64,000 nt of DNA from Combretum micranthum (lineage: Eukaryota; Streptophyta; Magnoliopsida; Myrtales; Combretaceae): contig JAMXBD010000094.1 of assembly GCA_024138025.1 (NCBI GenBank), positions 1,674,001 through 1,738,000 of the forward strand. Direction: 5' to 3'. Under the pieces are notes generated by a model. That model was not told where the DNA came from, made no database searches, and saw nothing but the letters and a program-made list of their open reading frames with translations. Positions 22,001 through 35,626 of this stretch are shown here, in pieces; position 1 is the first letter of the stretch, and every line of letters starts with the position of its first letter. The position numbers and the translations under genes were made by a program.

Positions 22001-24211
22001 CGTATTAAAAAAATAGGTTATGCAAGAGATCAAAACTTATCATATGTGTAATTCTTTAAAAATATCTAATATATTTTCCCACTTATAAAAAAAAGTTATA
22101 TTAAATTTTTATTTTTATTTTTAAATATAATTATTTATTGAAGCACTCGTACAAGCATAAAGACAATAGTAGAGATAAGTGCTTCTCAATACAAGAGTAA
22201 CTTATAGCAGCATCTTACGCTCCATGTTATAAAGTCATAAAGCACCGTCATATGAGATATCCATCATTGTGTATAGATAATCAAGTCACAATCTATATCT
22301 ATAATGAAATCTATCAAAATTTTATGTATCTATATTTATTCATATCTCCAATATTATAGATATTTATATCTTTGTCTTCTACTTATTAAGTGAACGTAAG
22401 ATTTTTCAACTCCACATAATATTTATCCCTTACTTATATATATGTCTTTTAATACTATGTCTAAATTCATCGAAATAGACTAATAATATTTCATTTCATT
22501 TTTTTTTCAAACTTATAAAAAAAATATGGTTATTATGGAAGGCTATTAAAACAATAAAACACTAATCATGAGCAAATATGTATTGATATTATTAAGAGAA
22601 CACACAAGCATAATGCACGCTTAAAATACACGTGTTCATTGTAATAAAAAATTTAAAATATTTTAAAATTCAATTTTAATAATCGGTTCTAAAACATGTT
22701 TATAATTTGCAACACATAAATTATTCAATTTTATTAGTTAAGCTGTAAAGTTCTACACAATTATATATTTAATTTCTAAAATATTATAGGAATTTAAATA
22801 TTAGTATATGCTTATTATATATATGTATATATTTAATATTAGTACATGATATATTGTATGATATTGCTAGTAATACAAATTAATAATGATACTAATTTAT
22901 GTGTATAAACAATATAAATTCCTTCTTTCATATGGTATACAGGGAACACGAGTATGAGTAAGAAAATAGGTAGGAATTAAATATAAGAGTTGAAAATCTC
23001 AATTTCACATAATCTAAAAGTCTCACTTTTTTCACTTGGAGGTAAATGCAATTGCCACAATTCATAAGCTAACAAAGGGAGGAAATTAAAAAAAAAAGGA
23101 CATTTAAATAATTTTGAAAAAGAAAGTTGATTTTATTTTAAAAGGCAATTGAAGTAATAATTTTTAAAGGCTAATTAAAGTAATGGAAACTTCTATGTCC
23201 CCTTATGTGTTTTAATGGAATTAGTCCCATCGAGTATTTAACGACTCATATGCTTATCAAACAGTTATTGTACCACTAAAATACTTAATATATTAATTAC
23301 TATATATATTTCCATGGCCAATTGGTTCATTGGATGATCTTGTTGATAGGATCATAGAATTTCCCTAGAAGTAATAAAAAAGATTTTGGGTATTTAAATG
23401 AAATTAAATATTTAAGAGCTCTTAAAAGACATTCAACTCAATATTTACATTATTAATGGAACTAATATTAAAAAAAAAAATATTAAGACGTATTCTTAAG
23501 GGAAATGACACTAATGAGAATTGAGAATTACAATTATATCAATGATTTAAGTTTTGATTTATTTATGGAAATAACATTAATAAGAATCGAAATATATTAT
23601 TGATGACAAAAAATATAAATTATACTATATATAAAAGTAGCATTTTCAGTGTAAATGGTCGATTAAGGCAGTTGACTTTTGTAATATTGAAGAAAGAAAA
23701 TTAAAGACATGTATTTTAAAATTGAGAATCCTAAATTATGTGAAATATTAATATATCCACTTGCAATTTGACTATTTTAAGAAAATACCAAAAATTCATT
23801 ATGCTAGTCTTAAATAATATAGAAAACGGATTAATAACTTCTTTGTTTAATTTAATAAACACAATTATGATTTACTACTATAGTTATACAATTATTTTTT
23901 AAGCATCTTAATAATATTTATGCATTTTTTGTTATATTATCAATATGTGTGTATTTTAATTTAATAATTAATTAATATTTTATATTTTTATCATGTCATT
24001 GCATTTAATTTTTTGCACATGAATCACTGATGTATGCTGCTTTTATAATAACTTAATTAAATTTTTCTATGTTTCACATTTATATGAAAAAATAAAAATA
24101 TTTGTCTCATTATTGTTCAACTTAATGAATTTGGTGTGGATTCTTATTGATTATTAACAATTAATTAAACCTAGCCTTTATTAGGGATGCAACCAGCAAG
24201 TATTATAAGTA
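22001..24211. other. AT-rich interior of the CACTA element, no gene seen
   Basis: No recognisable protein motif is found on either strand. The stretch is very AT-rich, with many short A/T runs. It ends at the TCCAA target duplication of the Tekay-like element. Confidence 0.45.
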
Positions 24212-24216
24212 TCCAA

Positions 24217-27200
24217 TGTAAATCCCAAGATTTTTCACACTAGTATATGATAATAAAATAGAAAATGTGAATTAGATAGTAAACTTAGAACCCAATAAAA
24301 ATCCTAGAATAGATCTATGAGTTGTAATGAACTCATTCCTAGTTTTAAAAACCTGAATAAAAATTTCTTTGACCTTAATAGATACAAAAAATAAGATTTC
24401 GTATCTTGAGCTGATAACTCAAAATTTAATTAGAAGTAGCCTTAAATTTCAAATCCGATAAAATATAATCTATTAACAAAACATTTGGTATAAAAAAACA
24501 ATCCAAAGATGAATTACTAGGATTATAAATATGCAGTAGACACTAATATAGATCAATAATTACAAGTCTAGATCTCAAATACAAAATTTCAAAATCCACT
24601 GTTATATTTGCTCGGGAATTCTAAATCCATTAAGACTTAGACCCTAATTTGATTTATTGAACTTGAAAAATTTAATTACGTAAGTTAAAATACTAAAAAT
24701 AATTAATCGTGTAAAATTTAAACCAAAAATTTGAATACATAAATAATCTAGAAATTTTATAGGAGCTTAGATCATTTTTCTTTGATAAAACTCTACATAA
24801 CTATTATAAATATACACATATAAATTAAAATTTGTTAAGATAATTTATTTAATTATATGAACAAATAATTAAAAAAATAAAAAAAATGAAACTTGATGCA
24901 ATTTGGAATCATGGCTGCAAGTGGACGTCGGCTGCTATTGCAACATGTAAATCACATCCCCAAACATTGCACAAATTGAACACTAAATTCAACAAGACAA
25001 TGACCCAACAACTAATCATAAAATCCCAGCATAGACACTCATTAAATGCAAGAAATTCTAGCTAAACAAGCAACAAACCAGCTCCCATTTTGCCTTGTCC
25101 TTCACCGTGAAGCATAGTTGCGGCAAGGAAAAAATGGAACAAAACAACAGCTTTGTCATACAAATGTCTGCACCGAGTATAGCTTAGATTATAGGCTTTG
25201 AATGAGTTGAAATGTTTGATTTATAACACCCAATAAAAAAACTCTAAATGTACATATAATTTAACAAATTGTGGGCTAAAATTCCGTGTAAAACCAACTT
25301 GTAAACTGATTTGGAAACATCCAAAAAATTGCAGAAGCTGGAATGTGATTTGTACCTATCATTTCCACCGATTTTTCTCAGCCAATTTGTACTATAAATA
25401 GATCAAATAAATCACTACTTAATAGCCTTAATTAAGTAGAAAACAAACCCCATAAATATCCTTTAAAAAGCTACAAAAATCTGTCAAAAAAATATTAAAA
25501 TTCGTTATCTAAAAACAGCTCATTTCTACAAGAAAATTCTAGCTGAAAACATACATTTTTTCAACCCCAAAACACCTTCCCTAGCCTCCTACTTCAACCC
25601 AATCTTAATACATTTATATGGGAGTAACCTGGCTACAAAATCAGCTCATAACTCTCACAAACTCAATTTGAAAATTTAGCTACAGTGAAGTTGTGAACAG
25701 CCTTCCCAACCTCTGTCATTCCTTCACTTGGACAGTCTTTAAGGAGTTTTAAAAGAGCATAACCCCTATTTTGCTTCCTATATTTAATCTAATATCAAAC
25801 ACATCAAAAACACCAATTCCTCTTTTAAACAACATCAAAAGCCATGCCAAATAGCCCTTGGTTTAATCATAAACCAAGCTGAAATTCAAGTTCAACAAGG
25901 TAAGAAACCTTAGTTAAAATAGTTAACTTCTAATATAGCTAAAACTCACTATCCAACCTTTGATATAGGTCTAGTTCTTGTTAAGGAAGGGAGTTGGGTA
26001 TCCTTTTCCACATCAAACCAAGGTAACTCCTAACCCAACATTAAATTCTTGTTACATTTTTGTGTAGATATTAGGTTGAAATGAGTAGTATTAGAGAACG
26101 TTATGTGTTTGGGAAAAGTAGTTATTCCATTGATGAATTCAACTAGATGAATTCTTGTTGTATTAGAAATGCTTTGATGTAAGGAAACACCAACTTAGAA
26201 ATGTTATAAACTTAAGTTTAGAAAATTCGGATCTAGGAATGAATGAGCTAAAACCATGCTCAAATTTTAACTAAACTAGCTTAAATTTATGTTTAATGCC
26301 CCTAGGACCTAATATGAACATAAAACGTGATAAAACAAGCCTTAAAGACATGATTAGGAGTCCTACATCACAAGAAAAATAATATGAGCAATTTTTAGAA
26401 GTTAACACATGTTGATAATTTCACAAGTTGTGAATGGGTTAAGAAAATGGATAAAAGATTAGATAGTGAAATAGGATCCTCTAAATAATACAAATTCTAA
26501 TTAAAGAGAGAAGATAAGGTTGACAGGCAAAGTAGGATAAATAAAAGACTATTTCTAATAAGGACATTAAACAATGTAAGACTTGAATAGAAAATTAATA
26601 GAAAAATTTAATTAGTTCATCTTAGATATAAGAATGAATGATGATTTAAATCAAAAGAAATTCGAAGAAACTATATATTAAATGATAAATACCCTTCTAC
26701 TATAGAATCAATACCTTAGAAGACCAATATAAGCAATAGGAATTATATCAAATATCAACATAGCACACTCAGGCTCTCATGGGAATTCAATATTCTATTT
26801 ATAAGTATTATTGATGCATATTTTCATCTCAATAGGTAATTTTGATACTGTCGAGGATTTTCTAGTCGATTACTACGACTATACAGTATGAGCAGGTAAG
26901 TAACTCATGCTTATTACCTTGTTTGTGTTTGTAGTTTAGCTGCATTATAAAATAATAATAATGACAATGAACTTGTGTGTATATGGGTTTAGAGCATTGC
27001 TTGTTGTTTGGAATTACATGGTTGCTAATCAATACTAAATAAAAGTGATAAGAGAATACTTGTGAATTTGCTATATGTATAGCATGTTGATTGTCTATAT
27101 GAACCTTGAGCACCTTTAACTGGACTAAAAATCATTGGTATCCTAATAAAATAAACATGCATTGCATAAATTGCAAATACTGCATTATAATTATGTGATA

Positions 27201-28075
27201 GCCTACTACGTGTTAGAATTTTGGTTCTCTAGTAGTTCTTGGTTTTTTTAGGCAAGAGGCTATTAGTTCTATACAATATTATCTTTGTTCTATCGGTTCC
27301 ATGAGAACTAACTGGTAATGAAGGACGTTGGCCATGGTATTGCAGTGAAATATCTAACACTTCGTGGAGTCTCTAAGGCTTAATACAGGAAATGAGTGCT
27401 TGAAACAAAATTAACATAAAGAGATAACTACAGTGAGAATTGTGGCAATCCTGTAAACTTAGTCTCTCCTAAGTAGGTGGATCATAGATCGGATTTCCTT
27501 CAACCCCGTTAAGTGGGCTTAAATCTCCATCCTGTTTGGATTTCGGATTGTCCAAGCTTGTAATTGTTCACGTGCTTGAACGCTGGATTACATATGTTTG
27601 ATAATAATTTACTTGTTGTGTGATATGTTCCGGTTATTCACTGAGGCTGTGGTTTATGCTCACACTGCTACAGTCCTTACAAGTTGACTCTTCATCCTTG
27701 GTTTGTTGCTTCCAGGAGCTTAGCACCGGTAAGGTTCTAACGTTAGAAGAATTCTTGGGATAGGTTATATAGTGTTGCTTAGTTATATGTACCAGATGAT
27801 ATTAGAATGTTGTTTTTAATATTTGGGAACTTCAGTTATATATCGTGGTCTTTAATATTTTATTATTCAGACAATAGTTAGAAAGATCTATTTATGGTGA
27901 TGTATTTTTATTCGGCTTCATCATTCTCATCAAGCAACCAAAAAGTCCTGTTTTGTTAAACCTATGTCATTTTCCAAAGTAAACCTACTAATAACATGGG
28001 TATGTGATACTATCTGGGTCATCAGATTATATCATAATATATGTGTTACTACCAAGGTACCCTTGGGGCGTGACA
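24217..28075 (+). repeat. 5' LTR of the Tekay-like element (3,859 bp)
   Basis: It begins TGTAAATCCC and ends GGGGCGTGACA. It aligns along its length with 41,568-45,425. In the first ~137 aligned bases I count nine differences, all transitions. Open frames inside are short and are not conserved between the copies. Confidence 0.9.
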
Positions 28076-28083
28076 ATTTTAGT

Positions 28084-28095
28084 TAGTATTAGAGC
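28084..28095 (+). promoter_or_regulatory. Degenerate tRNA-Met primer-binding site
   Basis: TAGTATTAGAGC differs from the usual TGGTATCAGAGC by two transitions and lies 8 bp after the LTR end. The copy after the second LTR (45,434) has only one of the two changes. Confidence 0.65.
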
Positions 28096-28323
28096 ATGGT
28101 TGCAAGTATAAGAAGGATGAATTTGAATAATAATGCAAGTGGCATAGATAGTAGTAGTTGTAGATCCCATTTAAGAGTAGTAGGGGTAGATTTGGGTAGA
28201 ATTAAGAACCTAAATTAAAATGTATGACTATTATTGATCATGCAAATTTTATTTGTGGTGCAGACCAACCCAACTGCATGTCACATCAAATGGGTAGTAT
28301 TTGGCATGGTTCATTAAGAAACA

Positions 28324-29348
28324 TTGACAGATTATGGAAAAAGGTTGAGAGTTTTAGTTGAAGATCTATCTTTAGCTGGCATTACTAAGACTTTGGAGCA
28401 AATTCTTAAAAAATGGGGACCGAGCTTGAATCTTCTTTTTAAAGACTGGTTATTCCTGATGAAGAGAGCTCACCCTGATCGAGGTATGGCTAATGGGTTG
28501 ATTTATAGATTTGAGAGATTTGTTGGAAGGAATGGAGGGGGTGTAGAGATTGATAATATAGCATTTATAGTATCAGCTAACTCGAGGAGACCAGCTCCTC
28601 CAGATTTTCGAATTCGGAAGACATTGGTCAAGGTGGGATCTATGCACATGATTTTAGAGAAGATCATGTAGGAGTGCGAAGTGTAGATCCTTATGTTGAT
28701 GAATGGATGATGAGCCACCTTAGTAGTTGCAATTTTCCTAAAGATGTGTTGATGGCACGACTTACCATCATACGTATGGTAAAGCTAGATCTTGTGAGTT
28801 CACCTAGTTTTTGTGATACACTTTCACATAGACACACATAAGATATAGTGATATCATTTAGAGGGCAGGAAAAGAGACCAGCTAAGAGAGATGCTACTAG
28901 TGCTGAATTGGGGCATATTGCTGAGAAAGTGAAGAAAATGAAGAGTGGGAGTACTATACAGGCACCATAGGGAGTAGGACTTGTAGATCGCACATAGTGT
29001 ACATTTAGCTAGTATGGTACATGGAAAGATACGTAACATGGAGGATGGTTATGTGGCGAGGATGCTGTACTAGTACATGAGGATATGCATGTTCCTACCA
29101 TACGGGGAGCACATATTCAAGGTTCAAACCTTAGTCTTTCCCCGCCTAGATAGCATGATGTGGTACATGAGTTGAGCGATGGTGATTCAAATGAAGCAGA
29201 TGTGTACCCTTAGTTAGATGCTCGAGACAAGGGCAAAGGACCTCTTTATCCTAGTCTTTAGAGGGACTTGATGAGGAAGCAATGTTACATGTTATGTTTT
29301 GATGAACTGGTGATGTATGATCTTATGATGGTCGTCTTTTTGTTTTGA
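28324..29348 (+). pseudogene. Extra protein-like reading frame between 5' LTR and gag, unknown function
   Basis: The first part is open from 28,324 to about 28,605 (no ATG start, TTG at 28,324) and reads TDYGKRLRVLVEDLSLAGIT and later HPDRGMANGLIYRFERFVG. At about 28,605 the sense moves to another frame, which runs to the TGA at 29,346-29,348. It contains VDPYVDEWMMSHLSS, LVSSPSFCDTL, EKRPAKRDATSAELGHIAEK and an acidic ELSDGDSNEADVYP, with several in-frame stops clustered at 28,960-29,040. Total length is about 340 codons. It is sense to the element and about 0.3 kb (not counting the copia insertion) before the likely gag start. The 45-kb copy of its first 25 codons keeps the frame with several synonymous changes. 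I do not recognise the family. It could be an additional ORF of this lineage or captured host sequence. Confidence 0.4.
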
Positions 29349-29439
29349 TAAACCTGTAGCTAGATGTAATAGTTAGTGCAATTTTGATTTTGTACATATG
29401 GCACTAACATGGAATACTAGTATGTTTTGATGTACATAT

Positions 29440-30328
29440 TTTAGGGTTTTCATACGGATTTTCAAAAAACCTTTGCAGCAAAAAATAAAAAAACCCTAAA
29501 GCAGGAATCCATGTGCTTTGATTAAATCAGATATCAAGTGGAAAAAATCCCAAAATTTACCTTGCAGTTTTGTATCCAGAAACTTAGAATCAATTGCTTC
29601 CGCTTCGGATCTACAAGACACCACGATTTCGTTGCGCCTTCTATGTAGTCTACACAAATAAGCACATAAAAAAGGAATCACATTTGCGTGCTAGCGCAAT
29701 CTATAACTCTTTTAGATTGATTAGGAAGAAACGAGTGTTTTTCTATCGTATTTTTCCTCTCTATTAGGGTTATAGAGTTTCTCTGTTGTCTTATATAATA
29801 GTAAAGAGTCGTAACCGTCTATAGAGGCTATTGGTCCCATTTATACTATATCAGTTTTTCAACTGACATTGAATACACCTAATCTTATTAGGGATAGACA
29901 TGACAACAACACTCTTAAAATAATTAAACTATTATTCATAATAATAATTTAATTATTTTATTCTTCCCACTGGACCTTTAAAAAAAAATCTATGATCCCT
30001 TATTTATTTATTTATTTTTGCTTATTCTTTTGTGTGTGACCCTATAAGTTCATTTGATATTAGCAGTTACCTTAAAAACTATTTTTCAGTAAACAAAACA
30101 TAAGTAGCTTCTAGCAAGACATTATGTTTACCTAAATCAAATGAAGATCGGTCATCCGATTTTACCTGTTCTATAACATACGTTATCATCTTTTTGTCTC
30201 ATGATATCTAGATTGAAAATAAGACATGGACAAAGTCACCCTTATATCATTCAATCTTGTTGTTTCTCGATCTTTTAGTGAGCTAATAACACAAATGAAA
30301 TTGATGATACTATCAATTTATTTGAGCA
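29440..30328 (-). repeat. 3' LTR of the copia element, truncated
   Basis: It aligns with 34,972-35,932 of the other LTR. Its outer end is TTTAGGG where the partner has TGTAGGG, so the terminal TG/CA is mutated. Inward, the similarity stops at 30,328 next to RT sequence (CTRPDVS on the minus strand), so its upstream ~476 bp were removed with the RNase H region in one deletion. Confidence 0.8.
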
Positions 30329-31083
30329 TGAAACATCTGGTCGAGTGCATAACATGGCATACATGATTGATCCAATTGCCGAAGCATAAGGAATCTTACT
30401 CATGCGATCTCACTCATCATTTGTCATTGGACATTGAGTTTTGCTTAGATTTATACCATGTGACATTGGCAAGAATCCCCTTTTAGAATCTTGCATATTG
30501 AACCGTTTCAATACTTTGTCTATATATGTGCTCTGACTTAGGCCAATGATTTTTCTAGATCTATCCCTATAGATCTTAATGCTTAAGATATAGGCAGCCT
30601 CACCTAAGTCTTTCATTGAAAAACACTTTCCTAACCATGTCTTTACACTCTGCAAGACAGGAATATCATTTCCAATGAGTAGTATGTCATCTATATATAG
30701 CACCAAAAAGACATCTGTACTCCCACTAAGTTTCTTGTAAACACAAGGTTCATCTTCATTTTTAATAAATCCAAATTCTTTGCCCGCTTCATCAAAACGA
30801 AGATTCTAAATTCGAGATGCTTGCTTCAATCCACAAATGGATCTTTGAAGCTTGCAAACCTTCCCATAATCCTTAGGACGAACAAACCATTTAGGTTGTG
30901 CCATGTACACATCCTTAAGTGGGTTTCCATTAAGAAATGCTGTTCTGACATCCATTTTCCAAATCTCGTAATCATAATATGTAACAATGGCAATCAAAAT
31001 CATGATGGATTTAAGTATAGTAACTGGCAAGAAAGTTTCATCATAGTCTATACTATGTGTTTGTTTGAAGCCCTTCGCCACTA
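30329..31083 (-). pseudogene. Copia reverse transcriptase remnant
   Basis: The minus strand at 30,806-31,081 carries FKQTHSIDYDETFLPV and KMDVRTAFLNG...SICGLKQASR. At 30,410-30,706 it carries YIDDILLIGND with the catalytic DD pair, then FSMKDLGEAAYILSIKIYRD. At 30,330-30,410 it ends with IGSIMYAMLCTRPDVS. This is the classic copia RT, which copies element RNA into DNA. A break at about 30,707-30,805 separates the two open parts. RNase H, which should follow, is absent. Confidence 0.8.
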
Positions 31084-32250
31084 ATCATGCATTAAAGGTA
31101 TTCACATTGCCATCTATGTCTGTTTTCTTCTTGAAAAACCCACTTGCACCCAATGGTCTTTGTTCCTTTAGGTCAATCAATCAAAGTCCATACTTGATTG
31201 TCACTCATGGATTGCAATTCAGATTTCATGGCTTCAAGCCATTTCTTGGAATCTAGTCCCACCATGGCCTCTTGATAGGAAGTAGGCTCATTTTGATCCC
31301 TAAGCAACACATCGTGATTATCTGTAATGAGAAATCCATATCTCTTAGGTTGATCTCACACCCTATTAGACCTTTGCGGGCTTGTGTTACTTACGAAAAG
31401 TCAACAGGTAATCGTGTGCCTTGTTGACTTTCTGGTGGCGGTATTACACTATTTTGTGGATCTTGAACTTCTTCAAGATGTACTTTACTCCTACTGGTTC
31501 TTTCACAGATAAACTCTTTCTCTAAGAATCCGAGAAACAAACACTTTGCTTTCAAAGGGATTATAAAAGTAGTAACCTTTGGTTTCTTTTGGATATCCCA
31601 CAAAAAAGTATTTGTCTGACTTAAGTCCTAATTTGTCTGAGGCTTGACGTCTTACATAAGCCTCATAACCCCAAATCTTGAGAAAGGATACATTGGGCCT
31701 TTTTTCAGTCCATATCTCATATGGTGTCTTTTCTACCGCCTTAGAGGGAACACGATTTAAGGTGAATTGAGCTGTCTCTAAGGCAAAATCCTAAAAGGAT
31801 GGAGAAAGATCTGTTTGACTCGTCATACAATGAACCATATCTAGTAAGGTTCTATTTCTCCTTTTTGATACACCATTCCATTGTGGTGTTCTAGGTTGAG
31901 TTAATTGTGAAACTATTCCACAATTTCTAAGATCATCATTAAATTCTTGGCTTAGATATTCTCCACCTCGATTTGATCGAGTGCCTTAATTGTTTTGCCA
32001 AGCTAATTTTGTACTTCATTCTGAAAAGTTTTAAACATTTCAAACGATTCTGACTTATTCCTCATCAAAAAGACATATCCATATCTATTGAAATCATCAG
32101 TAAATGTGATGAAGTATTGATAACCTCCTCTAGCAGCAACACTTAATGGGCCACATACATCAGTATGTATAAGGCCTAATAAATCAGTTGCCCTTTCACT
32201 GTACCCAGTGAAGGGATCTTTAGCCATCTACCCTAATAAACAAGATTTTC
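31084..32250 (-). pseudogene. Copia integrase remnant
   Basis: On the minus strand 32,003-32,227 reads KDPFTGYSERATDLLGLIHT and RGGYQYFITFTDDFNRYGYV, holding the first aspartate region of the integrase core. The middle (31,610-31,980) is broken. The region near 31,391-31,603 gives a FLEKEFICERTSRSKVHLEE segment typical of the integrase-RT linker in TNT1-like elements. Integrase joins element DNA to the host chromosome. Stops and frame changes make this copy inactive. Confidence 0.7.
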
Positions 32251-32350
32251 ATATTTCATATGATTCAAAATCAAATGAATTTAAGAGTCCATCCTTATGG
32301 AGCTTTAATATGCATTTCTCATTTATATGACCAAGACGATAATGCCATAG

Positions 32351-33250
32351 TTAGGTCATATTTAAATCATTAGATTTAAGTTTCTTAGTATTTATGTTAT
32401 AGATGGATGCATTATCAGGTTTTAGATCTAGAATATAAAGACCATCATGTAAATCAGCATTTGCATAAAACATATCTTCATGATAAATGGAACATTTATT
32501 ATTCTTAATAATAAATGTGAAACCATCATTGTTTAAACATGAAACAAAAATAATATTCCTACTTAAAGTAGGACCATAAAGCAATTGTTCAACATTAATG
32601 AAAGCTAATTGGGCAAAATCAATTCATACATCCCTACAATTGTGGCAGCAACTTTTGCCTCGTTTCTAACTCGTAGGTTGACTTTGCCCTTATTTAGATC
32701 TCTATAACATAAATATCTAAGGCAGTAGTCTGACTACTCTTCCTTTTCCTTAGATCTTCCAAGTAGAGTTTGCAGTTCCTCTTCTAGTGACTTAACTCAC
32801 TATAGTGGAAACAAACTCCTTCCTTAGGAGGTTCCTGCCTTTGGTTTGGGCTTAGGTTGAGGCTTTGAACTTTTCATAACCTTAGCGTTTCCCTTACCTC
32901 TCTTCTTCATGCCCTTCCCATTCTGAACGATCAAAACGTTACTAGGCTTCTACTTCTTGATATTAGTCTTAGCAGTTTTAAGCATCGAATGCAATTCAGA
33001 AATTGATTTGTCCATGTTATTCATATTATAGTTCATGACAAACTGGTCATAACTATCTAGTAATGAATTTAGGATCAAATCAATAGCAAGCATTAGGCAT
33101 CCTACATCAAGATAATTATCTTAATACTTCTTATAAGCATCTTTTGAGTTCTTGAAGTATTGGCTAGAGGTCCTTGAGACATAGGCTCATCTAGGGCATG
33201 TAGCTATTGATCTATAATTACTTATGCAAAGTTTATTTTAATAAATTAAA
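32351..33250 (-). pseudogene. Copia gag end, zinc knuckle and protease-side remnant
   Basis: At about 32,783-32,824 the minus strand has CFHYSELSH*KRNC, a CCHC zinc knuckle in which the second cysteine is tyrosine and a stop interrupts. Upstream of it a basic tract (GKGMKKRGKGNAKVMKSS) and a helical LILNSLLDSYDQFVMNYN segment look like gag. Downstream, 32,351-32,584 gives LSRNIIFVSCLNNDGFTFII, the conserved stretch after the protease. The N-terminal part of gag is not clear. Confidence 0.65.
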
Positions 33251-34956
33251 ACTCCCACTAAATCAATAACCCTCAATATTAATGTTGTTGTATTTAATTA
33301 TTGCATTCTAGTCGGTTAAGATCCATATTTCACTTAACTTTAAGTCAGCTTTGGCATGACGCTTAAAGTTAAGTTATTTAGGTAGGTAACTCTTTACCAA
33401 TTACATCGTATGTAACTCTTAGATCTTTTATGGAATTTTTGACATCATATGTCTCGGTATGTTCAAATCCCATCTAACACCTTAAGCCCAAAACGGTTTT
33501 GATAACCTAATTAAGCTGAACCATATTAAACACATGAGTAGCACCATTACCCATCCCGCCTTACTAAGATAACCTACTGCACCCTGCTTTGGCAGAACCT
33601 ACATTATGATCAAAGTCTTGACAGGTGTTTAATCATGGGTGGCATTTAACTTAAAATTTATTAACGGATTTTAATTATTGATATTTATTTTATCGTCATG
33701 TATAATGGATATACAAGCATACATGGTGGTAAATATGGTATAACATACATATACATACATTATCTCATGATATATCAAGCTCACAGAATAAAGAAAAGTG
33801 TCATAGCATGACCTCTTATACTATATTGATTTTCATAAGCCAATATGAAAATCAATTGTCCAATCCTAAGGTAAAAACCATCTTTATGGTCTTGAGTTGT
33901 AAATATTCTTGTATTTCTTTTTTTTATGATCCTTGCTTCTCCATCATCATGGATCTGGAAAGGTCTTCATAACATCTCCATGTCTTCATTACAATAATAA
34001 AAGATATAAAAAGCCCTACAACTAATTGTAGAAAATAAATAAAATAAAATAAAACGACACGCAGGTCGTATTTATGAAATTACAACCCATAAAACAAAGG
34101 AATAGAACTTGCTAATCACATAGGTCTTAGGGCCATGCTATACACCATACTTATAATATAACACATACACGAGTCATACATATAACTCAAAACACTTCAA
34201 AAGCGCATTTTATGTTAAGACTTATTAATTAGTGCTTATGGAGTTAAGACATGCACTTCACAGGGGTCAAGGGGCAGCACCCCTGAAACGTAGACGAAAA
34301 TGAAAAACTGTGTTTAGAAAATCCATTGAAAAATCAAAATTTTCAAATTGATTTCAAGTTTATACAAATTTTCGAAAACAATGATTTAATATATAAAAAG
34401 AATCACAATTCGTGGACTGCAATAGGAGATTATAAAAGAATCGTAGTTCGTGAACTGAGAAGAATATTATAAAAATTTTACTGCAATTCGTAATTACAGT
34501 TTATATCACACACGTTCAATCGAAATTCAAAACCCAGTTCGTGTCATACATAAATTCATTCGAATTTAAACGCCATTTCGTGTCATACACAAATTTATTT
34601 GGAATTCAAAATCCCGTAACCCAATTCGTAAACGTCAAACGTACAGATCTAATTCATGAATAGCATCAACATGTTGTTTGACCCCTTTTATTATTCCACG
34701 CATACAGATCTTATACAAATCCAAATTTTGAATTTTATGATATCACATACAAAACAAATTCGTACTATTTTTATTATGCATAAATACAAATTGATATTGC
34801 AATTAACCTTGATAGATACGAAAATCATATAATCTGATTTTACAAAATTATATGTAGTAACATATTCGAATTTCATACAATCACATGTGAAACACATAAG
34901 AACACTACATCTCATGTAGATAAAAAGACATGTTCGAATTAAATAAGAAACACAAG
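33251..34956 (-). other. Copia 5' leader with short tandem repeats, no intact gene
   Basis: This 1.7-kb stretch between the primer site and recognisable gag holds no clear coding region. At about 34,510-34,625 a unit of about 41 bp (AATTCAAAACCC..TTCGTGTCATACATAAATT) is repeated almost three times. CAATTCGTGRACTG words recur at 34,400-34,490. The 74-codon minus frame at 34,691-34,915 is composed of low-complexity AT-rich codons and is not supported. Confidence 0.5.
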
Positions 34957-34957
34957 T

Positions 34958-34970
34958 GGCTCTGATACCA
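34958..34970 (-). promoter_or_regulatory. Copia primer-binding site (tRNA-Met)
   Basis: The minus strand reads TGGTATCAGAGCC, one base from the end of the 5' LTR. It is a perfect match to the usual initiator-tRNA primer motif. Confidence 0.85.
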
Positions 34971-34971
34971 C

Positions 34972-35592
34972 TGTAGGGTTTTTATACGGATTTTCAAAAA
35001 ATCTTTGCAGCGGAAAGTCAAAAAACCTTAAAGCAGGAATCCATGTGCTTTGATTAAATCAGATATCAAGTGAATAAATTCGAAAATTTACCTTGCAGTT
35101 TCGTATCCAGAAACTTAAAATCAATTGCTTCCACTTCGGATCTACAAAGCATCACGATTTCATTGTGCCCTCTACGTAGTCCACACGAACAAGCACACCA
35201 AAAAGGAATCACCTTTGCGTGCTAGCGCAGTCTAGAACTCTTCTAGATTGATTAGGAAGAAACGAGTGTTTTTCTATAGTATTTTTCCTCTTTGTTAGGG
35301 TTATAGAGTTTCTTTGTCGTCTTATATAACAATAAAGAGTTGTAACCGTGTAATATGACAGTAAAGAGTCATAATTGTCTAATATGACAGTAAAGAGTTG
35401 TAACCGTCTATAGAGGCTATTGGTCCCATATATAATATATCAATTTTTCAACTGATATTAAATACATCTAATCTCATTAGTTATAGTCATGACAACAACA
35501 CTCTTAAAATAATTAAACTATTATTCATAATAATAATTTAATTATTTTATTCTTCCCATTGGACCTTTTAAAAAAAAATCCATGATCCCCCC

Positions 35593-35626
<34 letters not shown>

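Noticed and set aside
28691..28993. 100-codon minus-strand frame in the Tekay leader
   Set aside because: It is opposite to the protein-like plus-strand frame, and its Leu/Ser/Cys-rich composition is what an antisense shadow gives.
30821..31256. Plus-strand frames at 30.8-31.3 kb
   Set aside because: They are antisense to clear copia RT sequence on the minus strand.
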